A stretch of 64,000 bases of DNA from Azoarcus sp. (GCA_020725025.1 DYFV01000003.1:1-64000); one strand, 5' to 3'; positions 11,932 through 20,953 are shown, counted from the first letter of the stretch. Notes: a model not told the origin generated them from the sequence alone. Numbers and translations are program-made.

Positions 11932-12789
11932 TCACTCGATGTAGTGGCCGACGCCGATGAGTGAATCGCCCACGCGGCGCACGTACGAGCGCTTCTTCTC
12001 TACCGCGTTGGTCACGGGGTTGCGCCAGACGTATTCGACGGAGGCCTCGTTGGCGGTCTTCAGCTTATCCACCATCTCGGCGATCAGCGCGTGCCCGGCC
12101 GCATCGCGCAGGCCCAGCGCGTCGGTGTCGGAGAGCGCCGGGTTCATGCCCATCGCCTCGAACTTCCCGCTCTCCAGATTCACCATGAACACGTACAGGT
12201 CGTCCTTCACGAACGAGCCGCTTCGATCGTTGAAGACCTTCGCCGCGTTGGCGTTGCCCTCCGCCGCGGCCAGCGCGACCGCCTTCGCGAGCATGGCGCG
12301 CGCATCGTCGGCGCTCGCCCGCGGCGCGGAGTAGCCGACGCCCAGCACGTAGGAACCGACCTTGCGCACGTAGCTCACCTTGGGCTCGACCTTGTTGGTC
12401 ACCCGATTGAGCCACATGTAGCGCACCGTCGCCTCCTGCGCCTTCCTGGTGCTGTCGATCATCTCGCGGAACAGGGCATTCCCGGCGGCGTCCGTGGTGT
12501 TGAGCACGGTGAGGCCCACCAGCGCCTCGGGCGCCGCGCCGCTCGCGTGATAGACGCCCTTGTCGTCGATCACGAACACATACAGGTCCTTGCGGACGAA
12601 CTTCCCCTTCTGGTTGTTGAAGGCCGCGAAAGCGCGCTCGGGGCCGTTCGTCTCCATGTACTCGACGGCCTGCTCGAAGAGCGAGCGCGCCTCGCGCGGA
12701 GTGGCCCGGTCCGCAGCCACTGCCGGCAGCGCGAGCCCCGCCGCGAGCGCCGCGGCGAGCAGGGTCTTGGAATGGAACACGTGTTTCAT
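11932..12789 (-). CDS. Periplasmic tandem single-Cache domain protein
   Basis: 285 aa with signal peptide ending PAVAA. Two homologous halves (about 30-155 and 160-285) each carry the single-Cache pattern: FVRKDLYVFVIDDKGVYHA and FVKDDLYVFMVNLESGKFEA, then YVRKVGSYVLGVGY and YVRRVGDSLIGVGHY. No transmembrane anchor or output domain follows, so it is a free small-molecule-binding protein. The two-component pair directly upstream on the same strand (gap 45 nt) has only a short periplasmic loop, so the Cache protein may present a ligand to that kinase. GGGAGG precedes the ATG. Confidence 0.82.
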   Translation of the reverse strand: MKHVFHSKTLLAAALAAGLALPAVAADRATPREARSLFEQAVEYMETNGPERAFAAFNNQKGKFVRKDLYVFVIDDKGVYHASGAAPEALVGLTVLNTTDAAGNALFREMIDSTRKAQEATVRYMWLNRVTNKVEPKVSYVRKVGSYVLGVGYSAPRASADDARAMLAKAVALAAAEGNANAAKVFNDRSGSFVKDDLYVFMVNLESGKFEAMGMNPALSDTDALGLRDAAGHALIAEMVDKLKTANEASVEYVWRNPVTNAVEKKRSYVRRVGDSLIGVGHYIE

Positions 12790-12834
12790 CGGGCAAACCT
12801 CCCTAGGTTCGAAAGTGAATCTGCACGCTGCCTT

Positions 12835-13485
12835 TCAGGACCCGACGGCGGCCGGAAAATCGATCAGGCCGTGGCGCACCGCCAACCGGAGCAGCTTGAA
12901 ATCGTTATCGGCTTCGAGTTTCTGGCGGATGGCCGACATGTGGTTCAGTACCGTCTTCTGGCTCAGATGCATCGTCTGCGCGATGTGTGCAGCCGATTCG
13001 CCGCCCGCCGCCATGCGCAGCACTTCGAACTCGCGCGGCGTCAGTCGCGCCAGCGCCTGCTCCCCGTCCAGTGCTGCCGAGGCGAGGGCCTGGGCCGCCT
13101 CCGGGCAGAGGGTGCGCCGGCCGCTCGCAGCCGCACGGATCGCATCGAACATTTCGGAGGGCTCGCAGTTCTTGGTGAGATATCCAAGCGCGCCGGCACG
13201 CATGGCCTGCGTCACATAGCCGGCATTGTCGTGCATGGAAAGTACGAGCACCTTGAGCTCGGGCAAACGCGCGAGCATTCGGCGAATCGCCTCGATGCCG
13301 CTGCTGCCGCGCAGACTGAGGTCGACCACGGCGACATCGATCCCGCCGCGCAGCAGGCAGGCATACGCCTCGTCGGCATTCGACGCCTCGGCGACGACCT
13401 GAAACCCCGGCTCCGCGTCGAGCAGGCGGCGGTAGCCGGTGCGCACCACCGCATGGTCATCGAGCAACAGGATCCGTATGGTCAT
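12835..13485 (-). CDS. NarL/LuxR-family response regulator
   Basis: 216 aa. Receiver domain with acidic pair Asp9-Asp10, phospho-acceptor Asp55 (VVDLSL) and Lys in YLTKN, followed by a LuxR-type helix-turn-helix (LTPREFEVLRMAAGG, then HLSQKTVLNHMSAIRQKL). AAGGAGGAGAACG precedes the ATG. Its start overlaps the kinase gene end by 29 nt, so the two proteins are coupled. Such regulators (MoxXY, ExaDE and PedS2/PedR2 types) control PQQ dehydrogenases, and the next gene upstream on this strand is one. A plausible target is the shared motif at 10831 and 16864. Confidence 0.9.
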   Translation of the reverse strand: MTIRILLLDDHAVVRTGYRRLLDAEPGFQVVAEASNADEAYACLLRGGIDVAVVDLSLRGSSGIEAIRRMLARLPELKVLVLSMHDNAGYVTQAMRAGALGYLTKNCEPSEMFDAIRAAASGRRTLCPEAAQALASAALDGEQALARLTPREFEVLRMAAGGESAAHIAQTMHLSQKTVLNHMSAIRQKLEADNDFKLLRLAVRHGLIDFPAAVGS

Positions 13486-14776
13486 CGTTCTCCTCCTTGT
13501 CATTCGCCGGCAGCCACAGCGTGAGCTCGAGGCCCCCTCCCTTCGCGTCGCCGATCTCGAGATGCCCGCAGGCCATCGCGACGCGCTCGCGCATACCCAT
13601 GAGCCCACCGCCCGGACGGATGTGCGCCGCGCGCCCGCAACCGTCGTCACTCACCGTCAGGTACACGCCATCAGTGCTTGGCGCGAGCGTCACCCACGCC
13701 CGCCGCGCACCGCTGTGACGCAGCACGTTGGTGAGCGCCTCCTGCAGCGTCCGGTAGAGCGCCAGCCCGGCCGTCGGCGCGAGCCGCGGCAGCGCTTCCG
13801 GCAGGCGGGCCTCCAGAGCGATTCCGGTCTCGCGCTGGCGCCAGCCGGCGACCAGCTCGGAGAGGGCATCCACGATCCCGAGGCCCTCCAGTCCGTGCGG
13901 ACGCAGGGCCCGCAGGAGCCCCCGCACGTGCGACGACATCTGCGCCGCCTCGCTTCGAATGTCGCGGGCGCAGGCGACCAGGCTGGCAGGCTCGGCGGTG
14001 CCGGCATGCCTCTCCACGAAGGCGGCCGCGACACCGACCGCGGTCAGCGACTGGCCGAGTTCGTCGTGCAACTCGCGTGCCAGATCGCGCCGTTCAGCTT
14101 CCTGCACATCGATGAGACGACGCGCCAGCAGGCGCTCGGCGGCGCGCGATTCGGCGAGCCCCTGGGCGAGGCGATCGATGGCGCGCGCGATGCGCCGGAA
14201 CTCCCTGAGCTCGAACGGCGGCAGGCCGGCACCGGTTTCGCCCCGTGTGAGCCGCTCCAGCCCTGCCTCGAGCTCGCGCACCGGGCCGAGCGCTCTGTGC
14301 ACCGCGTACCAGGCGGCAGCGACGCTGACCACGGCGAACGCCATCAGCACCACCAGCATGCCCATCGCGTCACGCAGGATCTCGACGGTCTCACTGCGCG
14401 GATTGCCACTCACCAGGAGCGTGTCGTCGCCGACGGGGATGCGCAGCGCCTGGGGAGCCGCGCCGGGAAGCCGGTCGGCGAACCAGTCGAGCAGTCCGCC
14501 CTCTGGTACGTCGCGGAGCGCCTGCTCCGTTCCGGAACGCTCCAGCGACACACTCACGTGGCGCAACTCGCCGCCCGCGGCCAGTCGTTCGAGCGAGGCC
14601 GGAGAGCCCTCGCGCGCCTCATGCACCGCCAGCATCAGCTCGGCCAGATGCGTGGAGGCCTCCACTTCCTCCGCGACGTCCTCGCGCAGTGCGAATCCCA
14701 CCAGAACGACCGCGGTCGCAAGCAGCGCCAGGAAAAAAGCCGAGAGCCAGGCCACCAGGCGCCAGCGCAGATCCAT
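13457..14776 (-). CDS. Sensor histidine kinase (HisKA_3 type)
   Basis: 439 aa. Two transmembrane helices (about 8-30 and 136-158) enclose a periplasmic region of about 105 aa with no named domain. A HAMP-like segment follows, then a HisKA_3 dimerisation domain with phospho-acceptor His237 in ELHDELGQSL. The ATPase core shows LYRTLQEALTNVLRHS and SDDGCGR. The start ATG follows AGAGGAG. It partners the overlapping NarL-type regulator. Kinases of this plan sense the state of alcohol oxidation in PQQ loci; the real signal is unknown, though the neighbouring Cache protein may supply it. Confidence 0.9.
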   Translation of the reverse strand: MDLRWRLVAWLSAFFLALLATAVVLVGFALREDVAEEVEASTHLAELMLAVHEAREGSPASLERLAAGGELRHVSVSLERSGTEQALRDVPEGGLLDWFADRLPGAAPQALRIPVGDDTLLVSGNPRSETVEILRDAMGMLVVLMAFAVVSVAAAWYAVHRALGPVRELEAGLERLTRGETGAGLPPFELREFRRIARAIDRLAQGLAESRAAERLLARRLIDVQEAERRDLARELHDELGQSLTAVGVAAAFVERHAGTAEPASLVACARDIRSEAAQMSSHVRGLLRALRPHGLEGLGIVDALSELVAGWRQRETGIALEARLPEALPRLAPTAGLALYRTLQEALTNVLRHSGARRAWVTLAPSTDGVYLTVSDDGCGRAAHIRPGGGLMGMRERVAMACGHLEIGDAKGGGLELTLWLPANDKEENDDHTDPVAR

Positions 14777-14882
14777 GCGTTCTCCTCTACTCGAAACTCG
14801 GTAGGTTCCGAAGCAACGCCCATGCCATTCGACGGCTGCGGGCAGGGAACCGCGCCCGGCCACGTCGCCCCGTAAACGCGGC

Positions 14883-14912
14883 GCGGCCCGGGTGCTCGCA
14901 CACCCGGGCCGC
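14883..14912. terminator. Strong hairpin after the PQQ dehydrogenase
   Basis: GCGGCCCGGGTG and CACCCGGGCCGC are perfect 12-bp arms around CTCGCA. It lies 40 nt past the dehydrogenase stop and before the kinase gene. No T tract, so it could be a stabilising or partial terminator structure. Confidence 0.6.
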
Positions 14913-14926
14913 CTGCGATCGGGTCA

Positions 14927-14944
14927 GCCCCGCTGCAGCGGGGC
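14927..14944. repeat. 18-bp perfect palindrome
   Basis: GCCCCGCTGCAGCGGGGC lies between the dehydrogenase stop codon and the larger hairpin at 14883. It probably belongs to the same mRNA 3' end structure. Confidence 0.5.
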
Positions 14945-14952
14945 GAGCCGGA

Positions 14953-16752
14953 TCAGCTCTTGTGCAGCTTGAACACCCACACGGAGCCGCCCTGCTCCAG
15001 GAAGTTCACCCGCTTGGCGACGTCGCCGCCCCACAGCGGCACCGCGCCGCCCCAGCCGGAGACCACGGCCACGAACTGCTCGCCGTTCTCTTCCCAGGTG
15101 ATCGGGGGCGCGATGATGCCGGAGCCGGTCTGGAACTGCCACAGCTCCTTGCCGCTCTTGGCGTCCACCGCCTTGAGGTAGCCTTCCGGCGTGCCGTAGA
15201 AGACCAGATCGCCACCGGTGGTGAGCACACCACCCCACAGCGGCGCGTTGTTCTTCACCTCCCACACGATCTTGCCGCTGACCGGATCGACCGCGCGCAT
15301 CGCGCCGATGTAGTCGTCATGCAACGGCTTGATGGTGAAGCCCGCGCCCAGGTAGGCCGCTCCGCGCTTGTAGGAGACCGGCTCGTTCCAGATGTCCATG
15401 CCCCACTCGTTCGACGGCACGTAGAAGTAGCCGGTCTTCGGGCTGAAGGCCATCGGCATCTGGTTCTTGCCGCCCAGGAAGGACGGGGCGTTGAACACCA
15501 CCTTGCCCTTCTTGCCGTCGCCGCCGCCCTCGGTGAAGGGGCTGCCCGGACGGTTCTCGTCCTTGTAGACCGGACGGCCGGTGGCCAGGTCGATCTTCTC
15601 GGCCCAGTCGATCTGCTTCACGAAGGGGAAGGCGTTCAGCAGCTTGCCGTTGGTGCGGTCATTGACGAAGAAGAAGCCGTTGCGGTCGGCCTTGCCGCCC
15701 GCCTTCACCATCTTGCCGGTCTTCGGGTCCTTGTACTCGAAGGAGACGAACTCGTTCACCCCGTCGAAGTCCCAGCCGTCGTGCGGCGTGGTCTGGTAGT
15801 GCCACTCGATCTTGCCGGTGTCCGGGTTGATCGCGACGGTGGAGGACGAGAACAGGTTGTCGCCCGGGCGCAGGTGGCTGTTCCACGGCGCGGGGTTGCC
15901 GGTGCCGATGAAGATCAGATTGACGTCCGGATCGTAGTAGGCCGACAGCCACGGCGCCGCGCCGCCGGTCTTCCACAGATCGCCCGGCCAGGTGGCGTTG
16001 GTCGTGCCGGAGATGCCGTTCTCGATCTTTTCGCCTTCGGGGCCGTACTTGTAGCCCATGTGGCCCTCGACCACGGGACGCGTCCACACCAGCTTGCCGG
16101 TCTTGGCGTCGCGCGCGTCGACGCGGCCGACGATACCGAACTCGCCGCCGGAGTTGCCCGTGATGACGAGGCCCTTGACGATCTGGGGCGCCGCGGTGAA
16201 GGAGTAGCCGGCCTTGTAGTCCTCGATCTTCTCCTTCCAGACGACCTTGCCGGTGTCCTTGTTCAGCGCCACGAGCTGGGCGTCCAGCGTGCCGAAGATC
16301 ACCAGGTCGCCGTAGAGCGCCGCGCCACGGTTGATCACGTCACAGCAGGGCATGATGCCGTCGGGCAGGCGGTGCTCGTACTTCCACAGCTTCTCGCCCG
16401 TCTTGGCATCGAGCGCGTAGATGCGGCTGTAGGACGCGGTGACGAACATCTTGCCATCGTGCACCAGCGGCTGCGACTGCTGGCCGCGCTGCTTCTCGCC
16501 GCCGAACGAGAACGACCACACCGGCACCAGATCCTTGACGGTCTTGGTGTTGACCTTCGCGAGCGGGCTGTAGCGCTGGCCCTTCGTGCCGAGACCGTGG
16601 GTGACCACCTGATGGGTGGTCGTGGCATCGTTCGCGATGTCGGCGTCGGTGACCTCCTTCGCCTGGATCTGAACGCTGCCCAGCGTCATCAGGGCGGCCG
16701 CCACGACGGTCAGCATGCCCGGACGGCGCACGGATTTATGGAGTCGCTCCAT
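14953..16752 (-). CDS. PQQ alcohol dehydrogenase, lanthanide type (PedH/ExaF-like)
   Basis: 599 aa periplasmic quinoprotein with signal peptide (about 1-31) and the eight-bladed propeller signature of methanol/ethanol dehydrogenases. Adjacent Cys136-Cys137 form the family's vicinal disulfide ([10 protein letters not shown]). Predicted metal ligands are Glu204 (SGGEFG), Asn286 (GTGNPAPW) and catalytic Asp328. The additional Asp330, two residues on ([11 protein letters not shown]), marks lanthanide-dependent enzymes, where calcium enzymes have Ala or Ser. Sequence style ([18 protein letters not shown]) is closest to PedH/ExaF ethanol dehydrogenases. AAGGAGG precedes the ATG. A sigma-54-like promoter (16839) and a palindromic operator (16864) lie upstream. 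It feeds electrons to a cytochrome c, probably PedF. Confidence 0.93.
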   Translation of the reverse strand: MERLHKSVRRPGMLTVVAAALMTLGSVQIQAKEVTDADIANDATTTHQVVTHGLGTKGQRYSPLAKVNTKTVKDLVPVWSFSFGGEKQRGQQSQPLVHDGKMFVTASYSRIYALDAKTGEKLWKYEHRLPDGIMPCCDVINRGAALYGDLVIFGTLDAQLVALNKDTGKVVWKEKIEDYKAGYSFTAAPQIVKGLVITGNSGGEFGIVGRVDARDAKTGKLVWTRPVVEGHMGYKYGPEGEKIENGISGTTNATWPGDLWKTGGAAPWLSAYYDPDVNLIFIGTGNPAPWNSHLRPGDNLFSSSTVAINPDTGKIEWHYQTTPHDGWDFDGVNEFVSFEYKDPKTGKMVKAGGKADRNGFFFVNDRTNGKLLNAFPFVKQIDWAEKIDLATGRPVYKDENRPGSPFTEGGGDGKKGKVVFNAPSFLGGKNQMPMAFSPKTGYFYVPSNEWGMDIWNEPVSYKRGAAYLGAGFTIKPLHDDYIGAMRAVDPVSGKIVWEVKNNAPLWGGVLTTGGDLVFYGTPEGYLKAVDAKSGKELWQFQTGSGIIAPPITWEENGEQFVAVVSGWGGAVPLWGGDVAKRVNFLEQGGSVWVFKLHKS

Positions 16753-16838
16753 CGAATTTCCTCCTTGGTCTCTTGATATGTTGTTTGGCCCTTGACTCCC
16801 CGCCGGCGCCTTTCCGGCCGGGATCGGGATTCACCTTG

Positions 16839-16854
16839 TGCAAGGGGCATGCCA
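16839..16854 (-). promoter_or_regulatory. Sigma-54-like promoter of the PedH/ExaF-like dehydrogenase
   Basis: The minus strand reads TGGCAT-GCCCC-TTGCA: one mismatch to TGGCAC-N5-TTGCA, with GG and GC at the required spacing. Transcription would begin about 75 nt before the ATG. Confidence 0.75.
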
Positions 16855-16863
16855 TGTCATCCG

Positions 16864-16876
16864 GGGAAGTTTTCCC
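16864..16876. promoter_or_regulatory. Shared operator-like motif upstream of PQQ dehydrogenase
   Basis: GGGAAGTTTTCCC, inside CCGGGGAAGTTTTCCCGG. It is 12/13 identical to the motif at 10831-10843 and starts at the same distance (112 nt) from the gene's ATG. It abuts the sigma-54-like promoter, so binding here could repress or assist it. Confidence 0.6.
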
Positions 16877-16935
16877 GGCCTCGCATCATGAATTCCTGTA
16901 TTCGTCGCCGTGAAAAGCTGTGCCACATGGCAACA

Positions 16936-16956
16936 ACTGCTCCAAAGTGGAGCAGT
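16936..16956. promoter_or_regulatory. Perfect inverted repeat, candidate enhancer
   Basis: ACTGCTCCA (16936-16944), AAG, TGGAGCAGT (16948-16956). It lies 40 bp upstream of the plus-strand sigma-54-like promoter and 82 bp upstream of the minus-strand one. The half-site ACTGCTCC recurs upstream of xoxF at 39669. Confidence 0.6.
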
Positions 16957-16995
16957 CGACCGCGGGGCACGTGACAACAAGCCGGCCCAGGGCGA

Positions 16996-17011
16996 CGGCA
17001 TGAGACTTGCT
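16996..17011 (+). promoter_or_regulatory. Sigma-54-like promoter of the SoxYZ-carrier operon
   Basis: CGGCAT-GAGAC-TTGCT, with correct GG/GC spacing and a perfect -12 element. It would start transcription about 40 nt before the ATG at 17064. Confidence 0.72.
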
Positions 17012-17063
17012 TTATATTTCGCAACAGAAGCGCGGCACCGACCGCGCCCGAGGAGGAGACCCG

Positions 17064-17834
17064 ATGCGATTCGCCACGACGATGGCCGCCGCCGCCCTGG
17101 CGTGGCTCGCCGTACTGCCTGCCGCTGCCGCGCCATCCGCGTCCGACCCGCTCGATTCCGCGCGCTGGGAAGACATGCGCCGCGAGCTCTTTCGCGATGC
17201 GCCGGTGCGCTTCGATGCCCGTGTACGGGTGAGCGCGCCCGCGATCGCCGAGAATCCCCTCGAAGTCCCCGTCCAGGTCGACGCCACCGGGCTTGCAGGC
17301 GTCGAGGAAGTGGTCGTCTTCGCCGACTTCAACCCCATCCTCAAGGTGCTCTCCTTCCGCCCCGGCGAGGCCCGCCCGAGCCTGGGCTTCCGCGTGAAGC
17401 TGCAGCAGTCCTCGCCCGTGCGCGCCGCGGTTCGCACGGTGGACGGCGAGTGGCACGTGGGCGGGACCTGGGTCACCACCACCGGCGGCGGCTGTACGCT
17501 GCCCTCCACCGGCTCGGGCTCGCCGGAATGGCAGAGCCGGCTGAACGAGGTGAGCGCGCGCCGCTTCCCGCGGATCGACGGCGGCGAGCGGGTGCGCCTG
17601 CGCATCATCCACCCCATGGACACGGGGCTGGCCAACGGCATCCCGGTGTTCCACATCGAGACCCTCACCCTCGCCGACGCCGACGCCGAGCTGATGCACA
17701 TCGAGCCGGCCGAGCCGGTGGCGGAAAACCCGGTGTTCACCATCGACCTGCCGCCGCAGCGCGACCGCGGTCCGATCCGGATCACCGGGCGGGACAACAA
17801 CGGCAACCGCATCGACGCGGAGGTGGCGCGATGA
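17064..17834 (+). CDS. Quinoprotein-associated SoxYZ-like carrier, copy 1
   Basis: 256 aa exported protein (signal peptide to about 22) combining a SoxY-like half and a SoxZ-like C-terminal half (from about 170, GGERVRLRIIHPMDTG). The only Cys, Cys144, sits in TGGGCTLP and corresponds to the SoxY carrier thiol in a Gly-Gly-Cys setting. The family is found with PQQ dehydrogenases; its cargo is unknown. AGGAGGAGACCCG precedes the ATG. It overlaps the following metallohydrolase gene by 4 nt (ATGA), so the two likely act together. A paralogue lies at 33181-33999. Confidence 0.85.
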   Translation: MRFATTMAAAALAWLAVLPAAAAPSASDPLDSARWEDMRRELFRDAPVRFDARVRVSAPAIAENPLEVPVQVDATGLAGVEEVVVFADFNPILKVLSFRPGEARPSLGFRVKLQQSSPVRAAVRTVDGEWHVGGTWVTTTGGGCTLPSTGSGSPEWQSRLNEVSARRFPRIDGGERVRLRIIHPMDTGLANGIPVFHIETLTLADADAELMHIEPAEPVAENPVFTIDLPPQRDRGPIRITGRDNNGNRIDAEVAR

Positions 17835-18760
17835 GCCGCCTCGCCTTGGCCATGCTCTGCCTGCTCCTCGCCACGGCGGTGCGCGCCGCCGGGTTCGACT
17901 ACGGGCTCGCGCCGCAGAAGGTCGCGGACGGCGTGTATGTGCTCACCGGATACATGGAGGACTTCTCGCGGGAGAACGGCGGCAACATCGTGAACACCGG
18001 CTTCATCGTCGGCGAGCGGGGCGTGGTGGTGATCGACAGCGGCCCCTCGCGCCGCTACGGCGAGCAGCTGCGCGCGGCCATCGCCCGCGTCACGCCGCTG
18101 CCGGTGGTGCTGGTCATCAACACCCACCATCACCCCGACCACTTCCTCGGCAACCAGGCCTTCCCGCGGGATACCCTCGCCTCCCTGCCGGCCACCCGCG
18201 AAGGCATCCAGACCGAGGGCGAGGCCTTCAACGAGAACATGTATCGGCTCGCCGGCGACTGGATGCGTGCCACCGAAGTCGTCGCGCCGACCCGGGCGCT
18301 CGCCCCCGGGGTTGTCGAGGCGGGCGGACGCACCCTCGAGCTGCTCGCCCTCGACGGGCATACCGGCGCCGACCTGGCGGTGCTCGACCGGCGCACCGGC
18401 ACCCTCTTCGCCGGCGACCTGGTGTTCCATCAGCGCATGCCCACCACGCCCCACGCGCAGATCGCGCGCTGGAAGGCCAGCCTGGATACCCTCGAGCGGC
18501 TACCCTTCAAAGTACTGGTACCCGGTCACGGACCGGTCGCGCAGGACGCCGCGCCGATCGCCCAGACCCGCGCCTGGCTGGAGTGGCTGGAACGCACGCT
18601 CGCCGAGAGCGCGGCCGCCGGTCTCGACATGGTGGAAGTGATGGCCCTTCCCCTGCCCGAGGTCTTCGCCCGCCTCGCCGTGGCGAAGGCGGAGTACCGC
18701 CGCTCGGTCGGCCACCTTTACCCTGCCGCCGAGCAGGCCGTCCTGGAGGATGCTCGATGA
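17831..18760 (+). CDS. Quinoprotein relay system zinc metallohydrolase, type 1
   Basis: 309 aa metallo-beta-lactamase-fold enzyme with signal peptide (MSRLALAMLCLLLATAVRAA in outline). Zinc ligands are visible in NTHHHPDH (about 97-104), LDGHTGAD, FAGDLVF and VPGHGP. It resembles SoxH-type hydrolases and probably acts on a group carried by the SoxYZ-like partner just upstream (inference). ATGA overlaps link it to the carrier before it and the kinase after it (18757), forming one four-gene operon with the regulator. Confidence 0.85.
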   Translation: MSRLALAMLCLLLATAVRAAGFDYGLAPQKVADGVYVLTGYMEDFSRENGGNIVNTGFIVGERGVVVIDSGPSRRYGEQLRAAIARVTPLPVVLVINTHHHPDHFLGNQAFPRDTLASLPATREGIQTEGEAFNENMYRLAGDWMRATEVVAPTRALAPGVVEAGGRTLELLALDGHTGADLAVLDRRTGTLFAGDLVFHQRMPTTPHAQIARWKASLDTLERLPFKVLVPGHGPVAQDAAPIAQTRAWLEWLERTLAESAAAGLDMVEVMALPLPEVFARLAVAKAEYRRSVGHLYPAAEQAVLEDAR

Positions 18761-20199
18761 TGCGCCGATTCGCACGTCTGCACGATCGCATCGGACTCCT
18801 GGTCACCGCGGTGGCCGCGCTGCTGCTGATCCTGTCAAGCTTCGGCTGGGGCCGCGCCACCCGGGAAGCGATCCACGAGGAAGTCGAAGCGGCCACCCGG
18901 GTCGCCGAGCAGTGGCTGAGGGTGCTGGCCGCCGAAGCGGAGGCCGACGCCGATCCCGCCCGGCTCACCGAGCGGCTGGTGGCCGTGGGCCGGCTGCGCG
19001 CCAACGAGCTCCGGATCCTGGATGCCGACGGGCGCGTCATCTACATCTCGCCGGGCGCGACCTACAAGGCCGGGCGCGAGGCGCCGGCCTGGTTCTCCGC
19101 GCTCGTCGCCCCGACGGTGGCCGAGCGGCGCCTGCCGGCCGGCGACCGGACCCTGGTGCTGCGCCCGGACGTCTCGCGCAGCGTGCTCGACGCCTGGGAC
19201 GAGCTGCTCCTCATCGGCGGCTGGGCTTTCGGCCTGCTGGCCCTGCTGTGGCTGGCGGTGCGCCGCGTCATCGACCGCATGCTCGCCCCCCTCGCCACCC
19301 TGGAGACGGCGCTGGTGCGCGGCGCCGACGGCAGCTTCGACACGCGCCTGCCCCGCCACGGCGTGGTGGAGCTCGACCGGCTGGCGGAGAGCTACAACCG
19401 GCTCGCCGAACAGCTCGACCGCAGCCTGCTGCGCAATGCCCGCCTCGAAGAGGACCAGGCGTTCTCGCGCGCGCTCACCGCGCGGCTCGAGGAGGAACGC
19501 CGCCAGCTCGCCCGCGAGTTGCACGACGAGCTCGGCCAAGCGGTGACCGCGGTGCGCGCCATCGCCGGCGCGATCGCCCAGAGGAGCGCCGAGCAGCCGG
19601 CCCTGCACGGCAGCGCCCAGGCCATCCTCGCGATGACCGGCCAGATGCAGGACGGCGTGCGAGCCATCCTGCACCGGCTGCGCCGGCCCGACGCCCTGCC
19701 CGCCGGACGGCTCGGCGAGGCGCTCGGACAGTACTGCCGGCACTGGGCCGGCCTCTACCCCGCCGTCACCCTCACGCCCGAGCTCGCCCCGGTAGAGCGC
19801 GCCCTCTCCGAGGACTTCTGCCTCACCGTGCTGCGTCTGCTGCAGGAGAGCCTCACCAACGTGGCCCGCCACGCCGAGGCGAACCACGTGAGCGTAGAAC
19901 TCGCCTGCGACGAGGATGGGCTGGAGCTCGCGGTGAGCGACGACGGTCGCGGCTTCGACCCGACCCTGCGCACCGAGCGCTACGGCGTCACCGGCATGCG
20001 CGAGCGCGTCGCCGCCTGCGGCGGCGAGCTCCTCATCGAATCCCTGGCGAGCGGGGGCACCCGCGTGTGCGCCCGCCTGCCCTGGCCCGACACGCCGCCC
20101 GCCGAAGGTTCGGCGAGCACGCCGATGCAATCGGCCGAGGGCCGTCGCCCCGGCTCCACTCCCCACCTGACCCGTCCGGACCCGCTCCGGCCCCGCTGA
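18757..20199 (+). CDS. Sensor histidine kinase (HisKA_3 type)
   Basis: 480 aa. Transmembrane helices at about 11-31 and 149-169 enclose a periplasmic sensor of about 115 aa with a fold-like stretch ELRILDADGRVIYISPG. A HAMP segment follows, then ELHDELGQAVTAVRA with phospho-acceptor His256 and an ATPase domain (LLQESLTNVARHAEA, SDDGRGFD). The C-terminal 35 residues are low-complexity. Starts ATGATG; the first overlaps the metallohydrolase stop. Linked to the regulator 13 nt downstream. Its plan is the same as the kinase at 13457, so two parallel systems flank the PQQ dehydrogenase. Confidence 0.9.
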   Translation: MMRRFARLHDRIGLLVTAVAALLLILSSFGWGRATREAIHEEVEAATRVAEQWLRVLAAEAEADADPARLTERLVAVGRLRANELRILDADGRVIYISPGATYKAGREAPAWFSALVAPTVAERRLPAGDRTLVLRPDVSRSVLDAWDELLLIGGWAFGLLALLWLAVRRVIDRMLAPLATLETALVRGADGSFDTRLPRHGVVELDRLAESYNRLAEQLDRSLLRNARLEEDQAFSRALTARLEEERRQLARELHDELGQAVTAVRAIAGAIAQRSAEQPALHGSAQAILAMTGQMQDGVRAILHRLRRPDALPAGRLGEALGQYCRHWAGLYPAVTLTPELAPVERALSEDFCLTVLRLLQESLTNVARHAEANHVSVELACDEDGLELAVSDDGRGFDPTLRTERYGVTGMRERVAACGGELLIESLASGGTRVCARLPWPDTPPAEGSASTPMQSAEGRRPGSTPHLTRPDPLRPR

Positions 20200-20212
20200 C
20201 GAGAGGCACAAG

Positions 20213-20863
20213 ATGAGCTCGCTCCCCCTGAACGGCAAACGCATCGTCATTGCGGACGACCATGCGGTCGTGCGCATGGGTTTTCGCCTGCTCGTGGAAG
20301 GCGCCGGCGCCACCGTGGTGGCCGAGGCCGACAACGGCGAGGCGGCGCTCGCGCTCTACGCCGAGCACCAGCCCGACGCCCTCATGATGGATGTGGCCAT
20401 GCCCGGCCTGGGCGGACTCGCCGCCCTCGAGCGCCTGGTGGCGCGACACCCCGGCGCGCGGGTGCTGATGCTCTCGGCCCACGAGGACGTGCAGATCCCC
20501 ACCCGCGCCCTGCGCGCCGGCGCCACCGGCTACCTGGCCAAGCGCGCCGACCCGACCGAGCTGGTGCGCGCGCTGGCTACCGTCGCCCGCGGCCAGCGCT
20601 ACGTCGATCCGGCCCTCGCCCCCCAGCTCGCGCTGGCTCAGCTCGGCGGCGCGGCCCATCCCACCGACAGCCTCACCGACAAGGAATTCGCCGTCTTCCT
20701 GCAGCTCGCCCAGGGCCGCTCGGTGAACGAGGTGGCCGCCACCCACCACCTCTCGCCGAGCACGGTGGGCACCCACCTGTACCACATCAAGCAGAAGCTC
20801 AACGCGTCGAACGCGGCGGAGCTCACCCTGATCGCGGTGCGGGCGGGGCTGATCGAGGCCTGA
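20213..20863 (+). CDS. NarL/LuxR-family response regulator
   Basis: 216 aa. Receiver with Asp15-Asp16, phospho-acceptor Asp60 (MMDVAMPG) and conserved Lys in YLAKRA. LuxR-type DNA-binding domain at about 145-210 (SLTDKEFAVFLQLAQGRSVN, HLSPSTVGTHLYHIKQKL). Cognate to the kinase at 18757 and last gene of the SoxYZ-metallohydrolase operon. Candidate regulator of the quinoprotein genes. Confidence 0.9.
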   Translation: MSSLPLNGKRIVIADDHAVVRMGFRLLVEGAGATVVAEADNGEAALALYAEHQPDALMMDVAMPGLGGLAALERLVARHPGARVLMLSAHEDVQIPTRALRAGATGYLAKRADPTELVRALATVARGQRYVDPALAPQLALAQLGGAAHPTDSLTDKEFAVFLQLAQGRSVNEVAATHHLSPSTVGTHLYHIKQKLNASNAAELTLIAVRAGLIEA

Positions 20864-20913
20864 GTCGCCGACCTGGAATCCGTCGCACGCCATCCGGACT
20901 ATACGGGCGACGG

Positions 20914-20945
20914 GTAGCCCGGACGGAGCCCCGGGGAAATCCGGG
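20914..20945 (+). repeat. Intergenic repeat, GTAGCCCGGATGGAG type, copy 2
   Basis: GTAGCCCGGACGGAGCCCC followed by AAATCCGGG. It sits between convergent genes (response regulator and folE) and may serve as terminator. Confidence 0.65.
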
Positions 20946-20953
20946 CCGGCGGA

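Larger units (their letters stand above)
16753..17063. other. Divergent control region, PQQ dehydrogenase / SoxYZ carrier
   Basis: 311 bp, densely packed. From left to right it holds a minus-strand sigma-54-like promoter (16839-16854), the operator-like palindrome (16864-16876), a 21-bp inverted repeat (16936-16956) and a plus-strand sigma-54-like promoter (16996-17011). Both divergent operons therefore appear to be sigma-54 controlled and could share enhancer sites. Confidence 0.7.
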
